DNA from: Pseudomonas sp. URIL14HWK12:I12
GTDB taxonomy: Bacteria > Pseudomonadota > Gammaproteobacteria > Pseudomonadales > Pseudomonadaceae
DNA: 64,000 nucleotides
NCBI RefSeq assembly: GCF_003097135.1
Contig: NZ_QEQL01000005.1
Coordinates: 1 to 64,000, forward strand
Direction of reading: 5' to 3'
Shown: in pieces, positions 16,706 through 24,868 of the stretch
Layout: the number at the start of each line of letters is the position of its first letter
Numbering within the stretch: the stretch's first letter is position 1
Program-made: the position numbers and the translations under genes
The notes under the pieces: model-generated
What the model was told of the DNA's origin: nothing
What the model saw: only the letters and a program-made list of their open reading frames with translations
The model's database searches: none

Positions 16706-18052
16706 ATGAATACCTTGCGAATCGGCGCCGGTGCTGGCTATTCCGGCGACCGCCTGGAGCCTGCGATTGAACTGGCCCGTGAAGGCCAACTGGATTATCT
16801 GATCTTCGAATGCCTGGCCGAGCGCACCATTGCGCTGGCACAGCAGGCGCGCCTGGCCGACCCGCAAGCCGGTTTCGACCCGCTGCTGGCGGCGCGGATG
16901 CGCGCCGTGCTGCCGTTCGTTCGCCAAGGGGGCCGGCGGCTGCGCATCATCAGCAATATGGGCGCAGCCAACCCCCGCGCCGCTGCCCGCTGCGTGCTGG
17001 CGATCGGTGCCGAGCTGGGCCTGCAGGGCCTGAAAGTGGCCGCTGTCGAAGGCGATGATGTGCTGGCGGTGCTGCGCACTCACCCAGAGTGGGGGTTGGA
17101 CAATGGCTGCAGCGTGGGCGAGCTGAGCGAGCGGCTAGTGTCGGCCAATGCTTATCTTGGGGTGGAGGGCATTGTCGAGGCGTTGGCCATGGACGCCGAT
17201 GTGGTGATCACCGGCCGTGTCGCCGACCCTTCGCTGTTCCTCGCACCGCAGGTGCATACCTTCGGCTGGGCCGCGAACGACTGGCTGCGGCGCGGTCGGG
17301 GCACCCTGACCGGGCATTTGCTGGAGTGCGCCGGGCAGGTCAGCGGCGGCTACTTCGGCGACCCAGGGGTGAAGGACGTGCCAGGCCTGGCCCGTTTGGG
17401 GTTTCCGCTGGCCCAGGTCGATGCCGATGGCCATGCGCAGATCACCAAGGTCGCCGGCAGCGGTGGGCGTATCGATGTGGCGACCTGCACCGAGCAACTG
17501 TTGTATGAAGTGCATGACCCCAGCTGCTACCTCACCCCGGATGTCACCGCAGACTTCTCTTCGGTGCAGTTCGAGGCCATTGGCCCTGATCGGGTGCAAG
17601 CCCGCGGGGCAAGCGGCAGCGCCCGGCCGAACTTGCTGAAGGTCACGGTGGGCTATCGCGATGGCTGGATCGGCGAGGGCCAGATCTCCTATGGGGGCCC
17701 CAACGCCGTGGCCCGAGCACGCCTGGCAGGGCAGATCGTCGAGCAACGCCTGGCCCTGACCGGGGTGCCGGTGGAGGAGTTGCGTTGTGAGCTGATGGGT
17801 GTCGATTCGCTACATGGCAGCACGTTTGGCCAGGCCGGCGAGCCCTGGGAAGTGCGCCTGCGGGTAGCCGGGCGCTGCGCAACGCGCGAGAGCGCACAGG
17901 CGCTGGCCAATGAAGTGGAAACCCTTTACACCAACGGCCCGGCCGGTGGCGGTGGCGCCACTCGCCAGGTGCGCGAGGTGTTGGCCGTGGCCAGCCTGTA
18001 CCTGCCGCGGGAACTGGCCCCCGCGCGCGTTCACCTGGAGGTTTGCCCATGA
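16706..18052 (+). CDS. AtuA-like protein (acyclic terpene utilization family, DUF1446), main domain
   Basis: 448 residues from ATG 16706, one base-pair triplet after the CitMHS stop. It shows the DUF1446 features: an N-terminal RIGAGAGYSGDRLEPA, LDYLIFECLAERT, DVVITGRVADPSLFL and a glycine-rich NGPAGGGGA near the end. AtuA belongs to the citronellol/geraniol utilization cluster of P. aeruginosa, but the family is wider and its chemistry is poorly known. Full-length AtuA proteins carry an extra C-terminal domain of ~110 residues; here that part is the next gene. Coupled with a tricarboxylate transporter, this copy probably acts on a carboxylate rather than a terpene. Confidence 0.8.
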   Translation: MNTLRIGAGAGYSGDRLEPAIELAREGQLDYLIFECLAERTIALAQQARLADPQAGFDPLLAARMRAVLPFVRQGGRRLRIISNMGAANPRAAARCVLAIGAELGLQGLKVAAVEGDDVLAVLRTHPEWGLDNGCSVGELSERLVSANAYLGVEGIVEALAMDADVVITGRVADPSLFLAPQVHTFGWAANDWLRRGRGTLTGHLLECAGQVSGGYFGDPGVKDVPGLARLGFPLAQVDADGHAQITKVAGSGGRIDVATCTEQLLYEVHDPSCYLTPDVTADFSSVQFEAIGPDRVQARGASGSARPNLLKVTVGYRDGWIGEGQISYGGPNAVARARLAGQIVEQRLALTGVPVEELRCELMGVDSLHGSTFGQAGEPWEVRLRVAGRCATRESAQALANEVETLYTNGPAGGGGATRQVREVLAVASLYLPRELAPARVHLEVCP

Positions 18053-18366
18053 GCCGTTCCTTGCATCAACTTGCCCACGCCCGCACCGGGGACAAGGGCG
18101 ATACGTCCAATATCTCGGTGATTGCCTACAAGGCCGAGGACTACCCAATGCTGGCAACCGTGCTTACCGCCGAGCGGGTCGAAGCGTGGTTCGCGCACCT
18201 GCGCGACGCCAGCGCCGGGCCTGTGCAGCGGTATGAGCTGCCGCAGTTGAATGCACTTAACTTCGTGCTGCCGGGTTTGTTGCGCGGCGGGGTCACACGC
18301 TCGCTGGCACTGGATGCCCATGGCAAATGCCTGGGGGCTTCGCTGCTGCAGATGGAGGTGGAATAA
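18049..18366 (+). CDS. AtuA-like C-terminal domain protein (small partner)
   Basis: 105 residues from ATG 18049, overlapping the previous stop by 4 bp (ATGA). The start LHQLAHARTGDKGDTSNISV and the end QLNALNFVLPGLLRGGVTRSL match the small domain found at the C-terminus of full-length AtuA proteins. The overlap suggests equal production and a heteromeric complex with the 448-residue protein. Function unknown beyond that association. Confidence 0.78.
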   Translation: MSRSLHQLAHARTGDKGDTSNISVIAYKAEDYPMLATVLTAERVEAWFAHLRDASAGPVQRYELPQLNALNFVLPGLLRGGVTRSLALDAHGKCLGASLLQMEVE

Positions 18367-18388
18367 CGCGCGCGCCGCCCGCTGGTGC

Positions 18389-19297
18389 TCAACGTGCGAC
18401 GCTCAGCTCCTCCAGCAACCATTTCTTGAACACCTCCACCGCCGGATGGCGGGTACGGCGCTTGGGGTATACCAGGTAGTGCCCCACGTACTGGATATCG
18501 TGTGTCATGCCCCTAAACGGCGCCACCAGCGCACCGCTTTCAAGCTCGTGCTGCGCCAGCAGGCTGGATTCGAGCACAACGCCCATGCCATTGACGGCCG
18601 CTGCGATGGCCATGCTGCTGCGATCGAAGCGCAGGGCGTAGTGCCGTGGCGCGACCAGCCGGTTGGCTTCGAACCAGCCCTTCCATTGCAGCATCTGCAC
18701 ATCGCACTGGATCAGCCGCTGCTGGTAAAGGTCCTGCGGCGTACGCAAGGTGCCGGCCAGCGCCGGGCTGCACAGGGGGCTCAGGTGCTCCATCGCCAAC
18801 GGCACTTTCTCATGCAGCGCCGAGCGCGGCTCGCCGTAGACCACGTCCAGATCGAAGTCGTCGTTGTCGAACTGCGCGTAGTCGGTGCTGGCAGAAAAGC
18901 GCAAGTCCACATCCGGGTGGGCCGCCACGAAACGCGCCAGGCGCGGCATCAACCACTGCATGCCGAAACTGGGCGCCGTGTGCAGGCGCAACGGGCGCGG
19001 CTCATCACTTTTGATCAGCGCCAGGCCCCTGTGCATCTCATCCAGGCCACGTTGCACATATTCGAGCAACAGGCGGCCGGGTGCGGTGAGGTTGATCTCG
19101 CGCGTGGTGCGTTCGAACAACTGAAGCTCGATCAGGTCTTCGAGCTTTTTGATCGAGTGGCTGATGGCGCTGGCCGACACACCGATCTCCTGGGCCGCGT
19201 GCACGAACGAGCCGGTGCGCCCGGCCGCCTCGAACACGCGAAGCGAAGCCAGGGGCACTCGTCGCAGCTGTGCAATTAGTGAATCTGGCTCAGCCAT
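18389..19297 (-). CDS. LysR-family transcriptional regulator (GcvA-like), regulator of split-transketolase locus 2
   Basis: 302 residues with N-terminal HTH (LRVFEAAGRTGSFVHAAQ, then SASAISHSIKKLEDLIELQLF). The effector domain shares blocks with the LysR at 1350-2267: HTAPSFGMQWLMPRL against HSSPSFGLLWLMPRL, and YALRFDRSSM / VLESSLLA against YALSFDRSYM / ALESSILA. It is divergent from the second transketolase pair, as its paralogue is from the first. So regulator and enzyme appear to have been duplicated together. Confidence 0.88.
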   Translation of the reverse strand: MAEPDSLIAQLRRVPLASLRVFEAAGRTGSFVHAAQEIGVSASAISHSIKKLEDLIELQLFERTTREINLTAPGRLLLEYVQRGLDEMHRGLALIKSDEPRPLRLHTAPSFGMQWLMPRLARFVAAHPDVDLRFSASTDYAQFDNDDFDLDVVYGEPRSALHEKVPLAMEHLSPLCSPALAGTLRTPQDLYQQRLIQCDVQMLQWKGWFEANRLVAPRHYALRFDRSSMAIAAAVNGMGVVLESSLLAQHELESGALVAPFRGMTHDIQYVGHYLVYPKRRTRHPAVEVFKKWLLEELSVAR

Positions 19298-19367
19298 GGC
19301 TGCAAAAATATCCTTTGTGAGCGGAAAAGCACGGGTGCTAGCTTGAATGCAGGTTGTACGCGGCTCT

Positions 19368-19388
19368 TTGATGAATTTGCAACATCAA
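19368..19388. promoter_or_regulatory. Dyad symmetry, candidate LysR operator of transketolase locus 2
   Basis: TTGATG (19368-19373) and CATCAA (19383-19388) are perfect 6-bp arms around a 9-bp AT-rich centre. They lie in the 127-bp gap between the divergent LysR and transketolase N-subunit genes. Binding by the neighbouring regulator is inferred. Confidence 0.5.
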
Positions 19389-19424
19389 TGCAGCCACTAC
19401 GCTCATAAAAAGCAGGAACCCATA

Positions 19425-20300
19425 ATGACAAGAATCGCTCAAGGCGCCGAAGCGGCTAGCTCCCCGCTTCAACGCATCGCTCACCATGCCTGGCGCATCC
19501 GCCGCTTTGCCCTGCGCATGGGTGAAGTCCAGGGCCAGGGTTATGTGGGCCAGGCACTGGGCTGGGCCGACGTGCTCGCCACCGCCTGGTGCCACGCCAT
19601 GAATGTGCGCCCCCATGACCCGGAGTGGGAGGGCCGCGACCGTTTCCTGCTCTCCCACGGCCACTACGCCATCGCCCTGTATGCCGCACTGCTTGAAGCC
19701 GGCGTGCTGCCGGAAAGCGAGCTGGAGACCTACGGCGCCGATGACAGCCGCCTGCCCATGTCGGGCATGGCCAGCTACACCCCTGGCATGGAAATCTCCG
19801 GCGGCTCGCTCGGCCAGGGCCTGCCGATCGGTGTGGGCATGGCGCTGGCACTGAAATTCAAGAAAAACCCGGCCTGGGTGTTCAACTCGATGTCGGACGG
19901 CGAGCTGGATGAAGGCTCCACCTGGGAAGCGGCGTTGTCGGCTGCCCACCATAAGCTCGATAACCTCATCACGCTGGTGGACCTGAACCGGCAGCAGGCT
20001 GACGGCAATTCCCATGACGTTCTTGAGTTCGAGCCCTTGGTAGACAAATGGCAGGCGTTCGGCTGGCACGTGCAGCGGGTCGATGGGAACGACCTGCCGG
20101 CCGTGGTTGCCGCCTTCGACGCTGCCATGGCTCACCCGGTGAAGCAGCCCCGGGTGATCCTGTTCGACACCTTGATGGGCAAGGGCGTGGACTTTCTCGA
20201 AGCTCGGGAGAAAAACCATTTCATCCGCGTGGAGCCCCACGAATGGCAGGCGGCGATCCAGGCCCTGGATGCCGACTACAAGAAAAACGGAAGCCTGTGA
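19425..20300 (+). CDS. Split transketolase-like enzyme, N-terminal subunit, copy 2
   Basis: 291 residues from ATG 19425; the frame extends 26 residues upstream without a ribosome-binding site, whereas AGGA precedes this ATG. Domain and motifs are as in copy 1: GQGYVGQALGWADVLAT, HGHYAIALYAALLEAG, GSLGQGLPIGVG and SDGELDEGSTWEA near residue 157, again SDG rather than GDG. By eye the two N-subunits agree at well over half their positions, so they are paralogues. It is first in an operon with the C-subunit, a beta-hydroxyacid dehydrogenase and an MHS-type transporter. Confidence 0.88.
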   Translation: MTRIAQGAEAASSPLQRIAHHAWRIRRFALRMGEVQGQGYVGQALGWADVLATAWCHAMNVRPHDPEWEGRDRFLLSHGHYAIALYAALLEAGVLPESELETYGADDSRLPMSGMASYTPGMEISGGSLGQGLPIGVGMALALKFKKNPAWVFNSMSDGELDEGSTWEAALSAAHHKLDNLITLVDLNRQQADGNSHDVLEFEPLVDKWQAFGWHVQRVDGNDLPAVVAAFDAAMAHPVKQPRVILFDTLMGKGVDFLEAREKNHFIRVEPHEWQAAIQALDADYKKNGSL

Positions 20301-20301
20301 C

Positions 20302-21303
20302 ATGAGCGTCGAAGCCCTGAAAAAACCTCGCCTGACCACCTCGGCGATGATTGCCTCCATTGCCAGCGACGGCCAGCGCACCGAAGCGGCGCCCTTTGGC
20401 CATGCACTGGTGCAGGCGGCGCAGCACAACCCGCGCATCGTCGGCCTGACCGCGGACCTGTCCAAATACACCGACCTGCATATCTTCGGCCAAGCCTTCC
20501 CTGAACGGCATTTCCAGATGGGCATGGCCGAACAGCTGCTGATGGCAGCAGCCGGCGGCATGGCCAAAGAGGGCCTGGCGCCCTTCGCCACCACCTACGC
20601 GGTGTTCGCCACCCGCCGGGCCTATGACTTCATTCATCAGGTGATCGCCGAGGAGAATCTCAACGTCAAGATCTGTGCGGCGCTACCGGGGCTGACTACC
20701 GGCTACGGCCCCAGCCATCAGGCCACCGATGACCTGGCCCTGATGCGCGCCGTGCCCAACATGACCGTGATCGACCCCTGCGATGCGCTCGACACCACCC
20801 AGGCGGTAGCGGCGATGGCTGAGCACCAGGGCCCGGTGTACATGCGGCTGCTACGCGGCAAGGTGCCACTGTTGCTGGATGAGTACGGCTATCGCTTCGA
20901 GCTGGGCAAGGCCAAGCTTCTGCGCGATGGCAAGGACGTGCTGATCATTTCCAGCGGCATCATGACCATGCGGGCCCTGGAAGTGGCCGAACGGATGCAG
21001 GGTGGCGCCGCAGACGTGGCCGTGCTGCACGTGCCCACGCTCAAGCCGCTCGATGAAACGAGCATTATCGAGCAATGCCGGCGCAGCGGCCGCCTGGTGG
21101 TGGTCGCGGAAAACCACAGCACCGTGGGGGGCTTGGGCGAAGCGGTGGCACTGGCCTTGCTCAAGGCGAGGGTGAGCCCAGCCTTCCAGCAGATCGCCCT
21201 GCCCGACGCCTTTCTCGATGCCGGCGCCCTGCCGACCTTGCACGACCGCTACGGCATTTCCACCGACACCATGGTGGCTCGCATCCAACAATGGCTGGCC
21301 TGA
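20302..21303 (+). CDS. Split transketolase-like enzyme, C-terminal subunit, copy 2
   Basis: 333 residues from ATG 20302, one base after the N-subunit stop. Pyrimidine domain: DLSKYTDLHIFGQAFP, then QMGMAEQLLMAAAGG with the activating Glu in MAEQ. It continues with LTTGYGPSHQATDDLALMRA and the C-terminal domain VLIISSGIMTMRALEVAERM. Strongly similar to the copy 1 C-subunit throughout. It should complete the TPP site with the partner chain. Confidence 0.88.
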   Translation: MSVEALKKPRLTTSAMIASIASDGQRTEAAPFGHALVQAAQHNPRIVGLTADLSKYTDLHIFGQAFPERHFQMGMAEQLLMAAAGGMAKEGLAPFATTYAVFATRRAYDFIHQVIAEENLNVKICAALPGLTTGYGPSHQATDDLALMRAVPNMTVIDPCDALDTTQAVAAMAEHQGPVYMRLLRGKVPLLLDEYGYRFELGKAKLLRDGKDVLIISSGIMTMRALEVAERMQGGAADVAVLHVPTLKPLDETSIIEQCRRSGRLVVVAENHSTVGGLGEAVALALLKARVSPAFQQIALPDAFLDAGALPTLHDRYGISTDTMVARIQQWLA

Positions 21304-21314
21304 GGAGTACGTTC

Positions 21315-22172
21315 ATGAATGTTGCATTCATCGGCCTGGGCGCCATCGGCTTGCCCATGGCATTGCAGATCCAGCGTGCCGGCCATTCGGTAGTAGGTGT
21401 GGAGTTGAGCGAAGCCGGCCGCCAGGCCGCGCAGGCTCAGCGGCTGGAGAGCAGCGGCGACTGGCGCGCCGCCCTGGAAGCCGAGGTGGTGGTGGTGATG
21501 GTCGCCACCCCGGCACAGTTGGCAGCCCTGGTGGACCAGTTCGACCAGGCCACCCCCGGCCAGCATTGGGTGATCATGAGCACCGTCGGCCCGGCGGCTG
21601 TGCGTGAACAAGGCGCGCGGTTGGCCAGCCGCGGCATCGTGGTCGTGGACGCCCCCGTGACCGGCGGCGTTGCGCGTGCGCAAACCGGTAGCCTGCTGAT
21701 CTTCGCCTCCGGCACCCCCGAGGCGCTCGACCACGTAGGGCCGGTGTTGCGGGCGATGGGTAACGTCAAGCCCGTAGGCGCCCAGGTAGGCGACGGCCAG
21801 GCAATCAAAGTGGTCAACCAGCACCTGTGCTCGGTGCACCTGGTGGCCGCGGCCGAGGCACTGAACCTGGCACGTTCCCTCGCGCTGGACCCGGCCCAGG
21901 TACTGGCACTGATCGAACAGGGCGCCGGGGGCTCCTGGATGCTCTCCGACCGCGGCCCGCGCATGCTCGAAGGCACTGACACGCGCGTGACGAGCATGGT
22001 GGACATTTTCGTCAAGGACAGCGGCCTGGTGGCCGAGGCGGCTCGGGCCTGCAATGCACAAGTGCCGTTGCTCGACATCGCCCACGCACGCTTCACCCAG
22101 GCCGCAGACGCAGGCCTGGGCAAGCGTGACGACAGCCGTGTGATCGAAACCTGGGCGCCTGCCGGCGCCTGA
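21315..22172 (+). CDS. NAD(P)-dependent beta-hydroxyacid dehydrogenase (3-hydroxyisobutyrate dehydrogenase family)
   Basis: 285 residues from ATG 21315, with GAGG 9 bp upstream. The Rossmann motif FIGLGAIGLPMA is at the N-terminus, the substrate-binding DAPVTGG near residue 112, and the catalytic Lys at 165 in QAIKVVNQHL. The family includes tartronate semialdehyde reductase and L-threonate dehydrogenase. Being directly after the transketolase pair, it probably oxidises or reduces a hydroxy acid in the same pathway. This position is filled by an unrelated SDR in locus 1. Confidence 0.85.
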   Translation: MNVAFIGLGAIGLPMALQIQRAGHSVVGVELSEAGRQAAQAQRLESSGDWRAALEAEVVVVMVATPAQLAALVDQFDQATPGQHWVIMSTVGPAAVREQGARLASRGIVVVDAPVTGGVARAQTGSLLIFASGTPEALDHVGPVLRAMGNVKPVGAQVGDGQAIKVVNQHLCSVHLVAAAEALNLARSLALDPAQVLALIEQGAGGSWMLSDRGPRMLEGTDTRVTSMVDIFVKDSGLVAEAARACNAQVPLLDIAHARFTQAADAGLGKRDDSRVIETWAPAGA

Positions 22173-22237
22173 AGCGCTTGCGATACCGAAGGGCGGCCCA
22201 CCGCCCGCTACAACAACAATAATGTTCGGAGTCAGCC

Positions 22238-23575
22238 ATGAGCGATACTCAATCGGCTTCAACCCAGCCCGGCGGCAACGCCGCCAAGGTCTCCTTCGCC
22301 TCGATGATCGGGTCGGCGGTGGAGAGCTACGACTTTTTCATCTACGGCACCGCTGCCGCCGGGTGGTTTGGCAAGGTGTTCTTCCACACCACCGAACCCC
22401 TCGTGGGTATTCTCGCGGCCTTCGCCACCATGGCGGTGGGTTTTTTCATGCGCCCGCTGGGCGGGTATCTGGCCGGCCACTTCGGCGACCGGGTCGGCCG
22501 CAAGGCCGTATTACTGTGGTCGTTGCTGGCGATGGGCGGGGCCACTGTGCTGATTGGCGCCCTGCCCACCTACGAACAAGCCGGGGTGATTGCGCCGTTG
22601 CTGCTGATTTTCCTGCGCATGCTTCAGGGCATCGGCTTCGGTGCCGAGTGGGGAGGCGCGGTGCTGATGGCCTGCGAGCACGCCCCGGCCCATCGCCGGG
22701 GCTTCTTTGGCGCGGTGCCGCAGATCGGCATTCCCATGGGCCTGCTGATGGCCAACGGTGCGTTCCTGTTGTCCTCGGCCTTTCTGGAAGGCGACTGGGT
22801 ATGGCGCGCGCCGTTCCTGTTCTCGGTGGTGATGGTGGCAGTAGGCATGTACATCCGCCTGGGAGTGAGCGAGTCGCCGGCTTTCGAGCAGGCCAAGGCG
22901 CAGAACGCACTGGTCAAGCAACCGGCGCTGCATGCTCTGCGCAATGACTGGCGCAAGATCCTGCAACTGGCCGGCGCGCGCCTGGCCGAAACCGGCGGTT
23001 ATTACATCGCCACCAGCTTCATGCTCTCCTATGTGCTGCTGGCCAACGTGGCGGCCAAGGAGAACGTGCTCTGGGGCACCATGATCGGCTCGGGCCTTGG
23101 GCTGGTCAGCCACCTGCTGTTCGGCGCGCTCAGCGACCGGATCGGCCGTAAGCCGGTGTTCCTGCTAGGCTCGATCTTCACCATCGCCTTCGGCATTCCG
23201 ATGTTCCTGATGATCAACAGCGGCATCACGGTGATGATCGTCGCTGCCGTGGCGGTGTCACTGTTGCTTAGCCACGATCCGATCTTCGCGGTGGAGTCGA
23301 GCTGGTTCTCCGAACAGTTCCCGCCCAATGTGCGCTCCTCCGGCATCTCGCTGGGCTACAACTGCGCTTCGCTGATCGCCGGCGCCCTGCCCTTCATCGC
23401 AACGGCCATCTACTCGCAGGTGGGCTGGATGGGCCCGGCGCTGCTGTTCAGCTCGTTGGGTGTGATTTCGACCCTGTGCGCGTTGAAGATGCGCGAGACG
23501 GCGCCTGCGGTGGCGGAGAGGGTCGAAAGCAGCAACCCGGCGGGGCTAGTGGTGAGCACGCCAGCGCATCGTTGA
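22238..23575 (+). CDS. MFS transporter, metabolite:H+ symporter (MHS)-like
   Basis: 445 residues with about 12 membrane segments. SMIGSAVESYDFFIYGTAA, RPLGGYLAGHFGDRVGRK and FLRMLQGIGFGAEWGGAVLM are typical of the MHS family, which carries small carboxylates and osmolytes such as alpha-ketoglutarate, citrate, shikimate and proline. It is 65 bp after the dehydrogenase and likely last in the operon. The change of transporter family from ACS in locus 1 to MHS here suggests a different but probably still acidic substrate. Confidence 0.86.
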   Translation: MSDTQSASTQPGGNAAKVSFASMIGSAVESYDFFIYGTAAAGWFGKVFFHTTEPLVGILAAFATMAVGFFMRPLGGYLAGHFGDRVGRKAVLLWSLLAMGGATVLIGALPTYEQAGVIAPLLLIFLRMLQGIGFGAEWGGAVLMACEHAPAHRRGFFGAVPQIGIPMGLLMANGAFLLSSAFLEGDWVWRAPFLFSVVMVAVGMYIRLGVSESPAFEQAKAQNALVKQPALHALRNDWRKILQLAGARLAETGGYYIATSFMLSYVLLANVAAKENVLWGTMIGSGLGLVSHLLFGALSDRIGRKPVFLLGSIFTIAFGIPMFLMINSGITVMIVAAVAVSLLLSHDPIFAVESSWFSEQFPPNVRSSGISLGYNCASLIAGALPFIATAIYSQVGWMGPALLFSSLGVISTLCALKMRETAPAVAERVESSNPAGLVVSTPAHR

Positions 23576-23596
23576 AATTGGCTGATTCGGCGACCT

Positions 23597-23699
23597 TTGC
23601 ACGTCGCGCGGCAAGCCGCCCTCCCACTACTTGAGCTGGCCGCAGACTTTTTGTTGGGAGGCCGGCTTGCCGGGCGACGTGCAACGGGCGACGTGCAAC
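23597..23699. repeat. REPIN-like inverted repeat with a tandem 14-bp duplication
   Basis: Two 30-bp arms, 23597-23626 and 23655-23684, are inverted copies with two mismatches around a 28-nt loop. The core GGCAAGCCG next to CTCCCA resembles Pseudomonas REP elements. The right arm end is duplicated: GGGCGACGTGCAAC occurs at 23672-23685 and again at 23686-23699. It lies between convergent genes, a common REP location. Confidence 0.7.
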
Positions 23700-23734
23700 G
23701 TGCGGCTTGTCTTTCTGATTGCCGGCCCTGCCCA

Positions 23735-24868
23735 TCAGGCACCGGGCAAACAGCGCTTGATGATCTGCACCAGCGCCTCAACATCCTGCTCAGTGGTGTA
23801 GCGGCCGAGGCTCAGGCGCATGCTGCCAGAGGCTTGGGCATCACTGAGCCCCAGTGCCCGCAACACGTGGGAAGGCCCGCTGCTGGCGGAGTTGCACGCT
23901 GAGGTCGAAGAAAACGCCACCTGCTCGGCGAACTGGCGCATGTTGAAGAACGGGTGGTCGATGCACAGGTTCACCGTGTGCGGCACACGCTGGGTGGGGT
24001 GGCCGTTGAGCGACACACCCGGCAAAGCCAGCAGGCGCTCGCGCAGAGCCTGGCTCAGGGCGCCCAGGCGCCCCCACTCGGCTTCAAGCTGCGTGCCTGC
24101 AAGCCGGAAGGCGCTGCCCATGCCCACGATCTGGTGCGTGGCCAAGGTACCGGACCGCAACCCCTGCTCATGCCCGCCGCCGTGGATCTGCGCGGCCAGG
24201 CACGGCAGCGCACGGTCACCCACGAACAAGGCGCCGATACCCTTGGGGCCATAGCTTTTATGCGCCGAGAACGACATCAGGTCCACGGCCAGGCTGGCCA
24301 GGTCGATGGCAACTTTCCCGGCAGCCTGGGCCGCATCGACATGAAGCAAGGCACCGTGTTCACGCACCAGCGTGCCGATCGCCTGAATATCCGTCAGCGT
24401 GCCCAGCTCGTTGTTGACCAGCATCAGCGATACGGCAAGCGTGTCGCTTCGCAGCGCATCGGCGACCGCCTGTGGCTGGATGAGGCCGTTCGCGTCCGGG
24501 GCGAGCCAGGTAACGTCGAAGCCCTCGTTCTGCAGTTGCAGCACGGTGTCGAGCACCGCCTTGTGCTCGATCGTGCTGGTGATCAGGTGCCGGCGCTTAC
24601 CCGCCTTGGCCGCCAGCCCCTTGAGCGCCAGGTTGTTCGACTCGGTTGCACCGGACGTCCAGATGATGTTGCCAGCCTCTGTGCCTACCAGGCTGGCCAC
24701 TTGATCGCGCGCGGTTTCCACTGCCAACCGGGCGCGTTGGCCAAAGCCATGGGACGTCGAGGCCGGGTTGCCGAAGGTAGCAGCGCGCCCCATGCAGCTG
24801 AGCATGTCGGTAATCACGGCGTCATCGATGGGCGTCGTCGCGGCGTAGTCGAAATAAAGCTGTTGCAT
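23735..24868 (-). CDS. Cysteine desulfurase (NifS/IscS family), stand-alone
   Basis: 377 residues. PLP aminotransferase class V fold: N-terminal YFDYAATTPID, WTSGATESNNLALKG, PLP lysine K204 in SAHKSYGPKGIGALF, and persulfide cysteine C325 in TSACNSASSGPSHVL. It would release sulfur from cysteine for Fe-S clusters or thio-modifications. No iscR, iscU, hscAB or sufE-like gene is adjacent, so this is not the housekeeping isc copy; it may be a specialised or alternative desulfurase. Confidence 0.85.
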   Translation of the reverse strand: MQQLYFDYAATTPIDDAVITDMLSCMGRAATFGNPASTSHGFGQRARLAVETARDQVASLVGTEAGNIIWTSGATESNNLALKGLAAKAGKRRHLITSTIEHKAVLDTVLQLQNEGFDVTWLAPDANGLIQPQAVADALRSDTLAVSLMLVNNELGTLTDIQAIGTLVREHGALLHVDAAQAAGKVAIDLASLAVDLMSFSAHKSYGPKGIGALFVGDRALPCLAAQIHGGGHEQGLRSGTLATHQIVGMGSAFRLAGTQLEAEWGRLGALSQALRERLLALPGVSLNGHPTQRVPHTVNLCIDHPFFNMRQFAEQVAFSSTSACNSASSGPSHVLRALGLSDAQASGSMRLSLGRYTTEQDVEALVQIIKRCLPGA

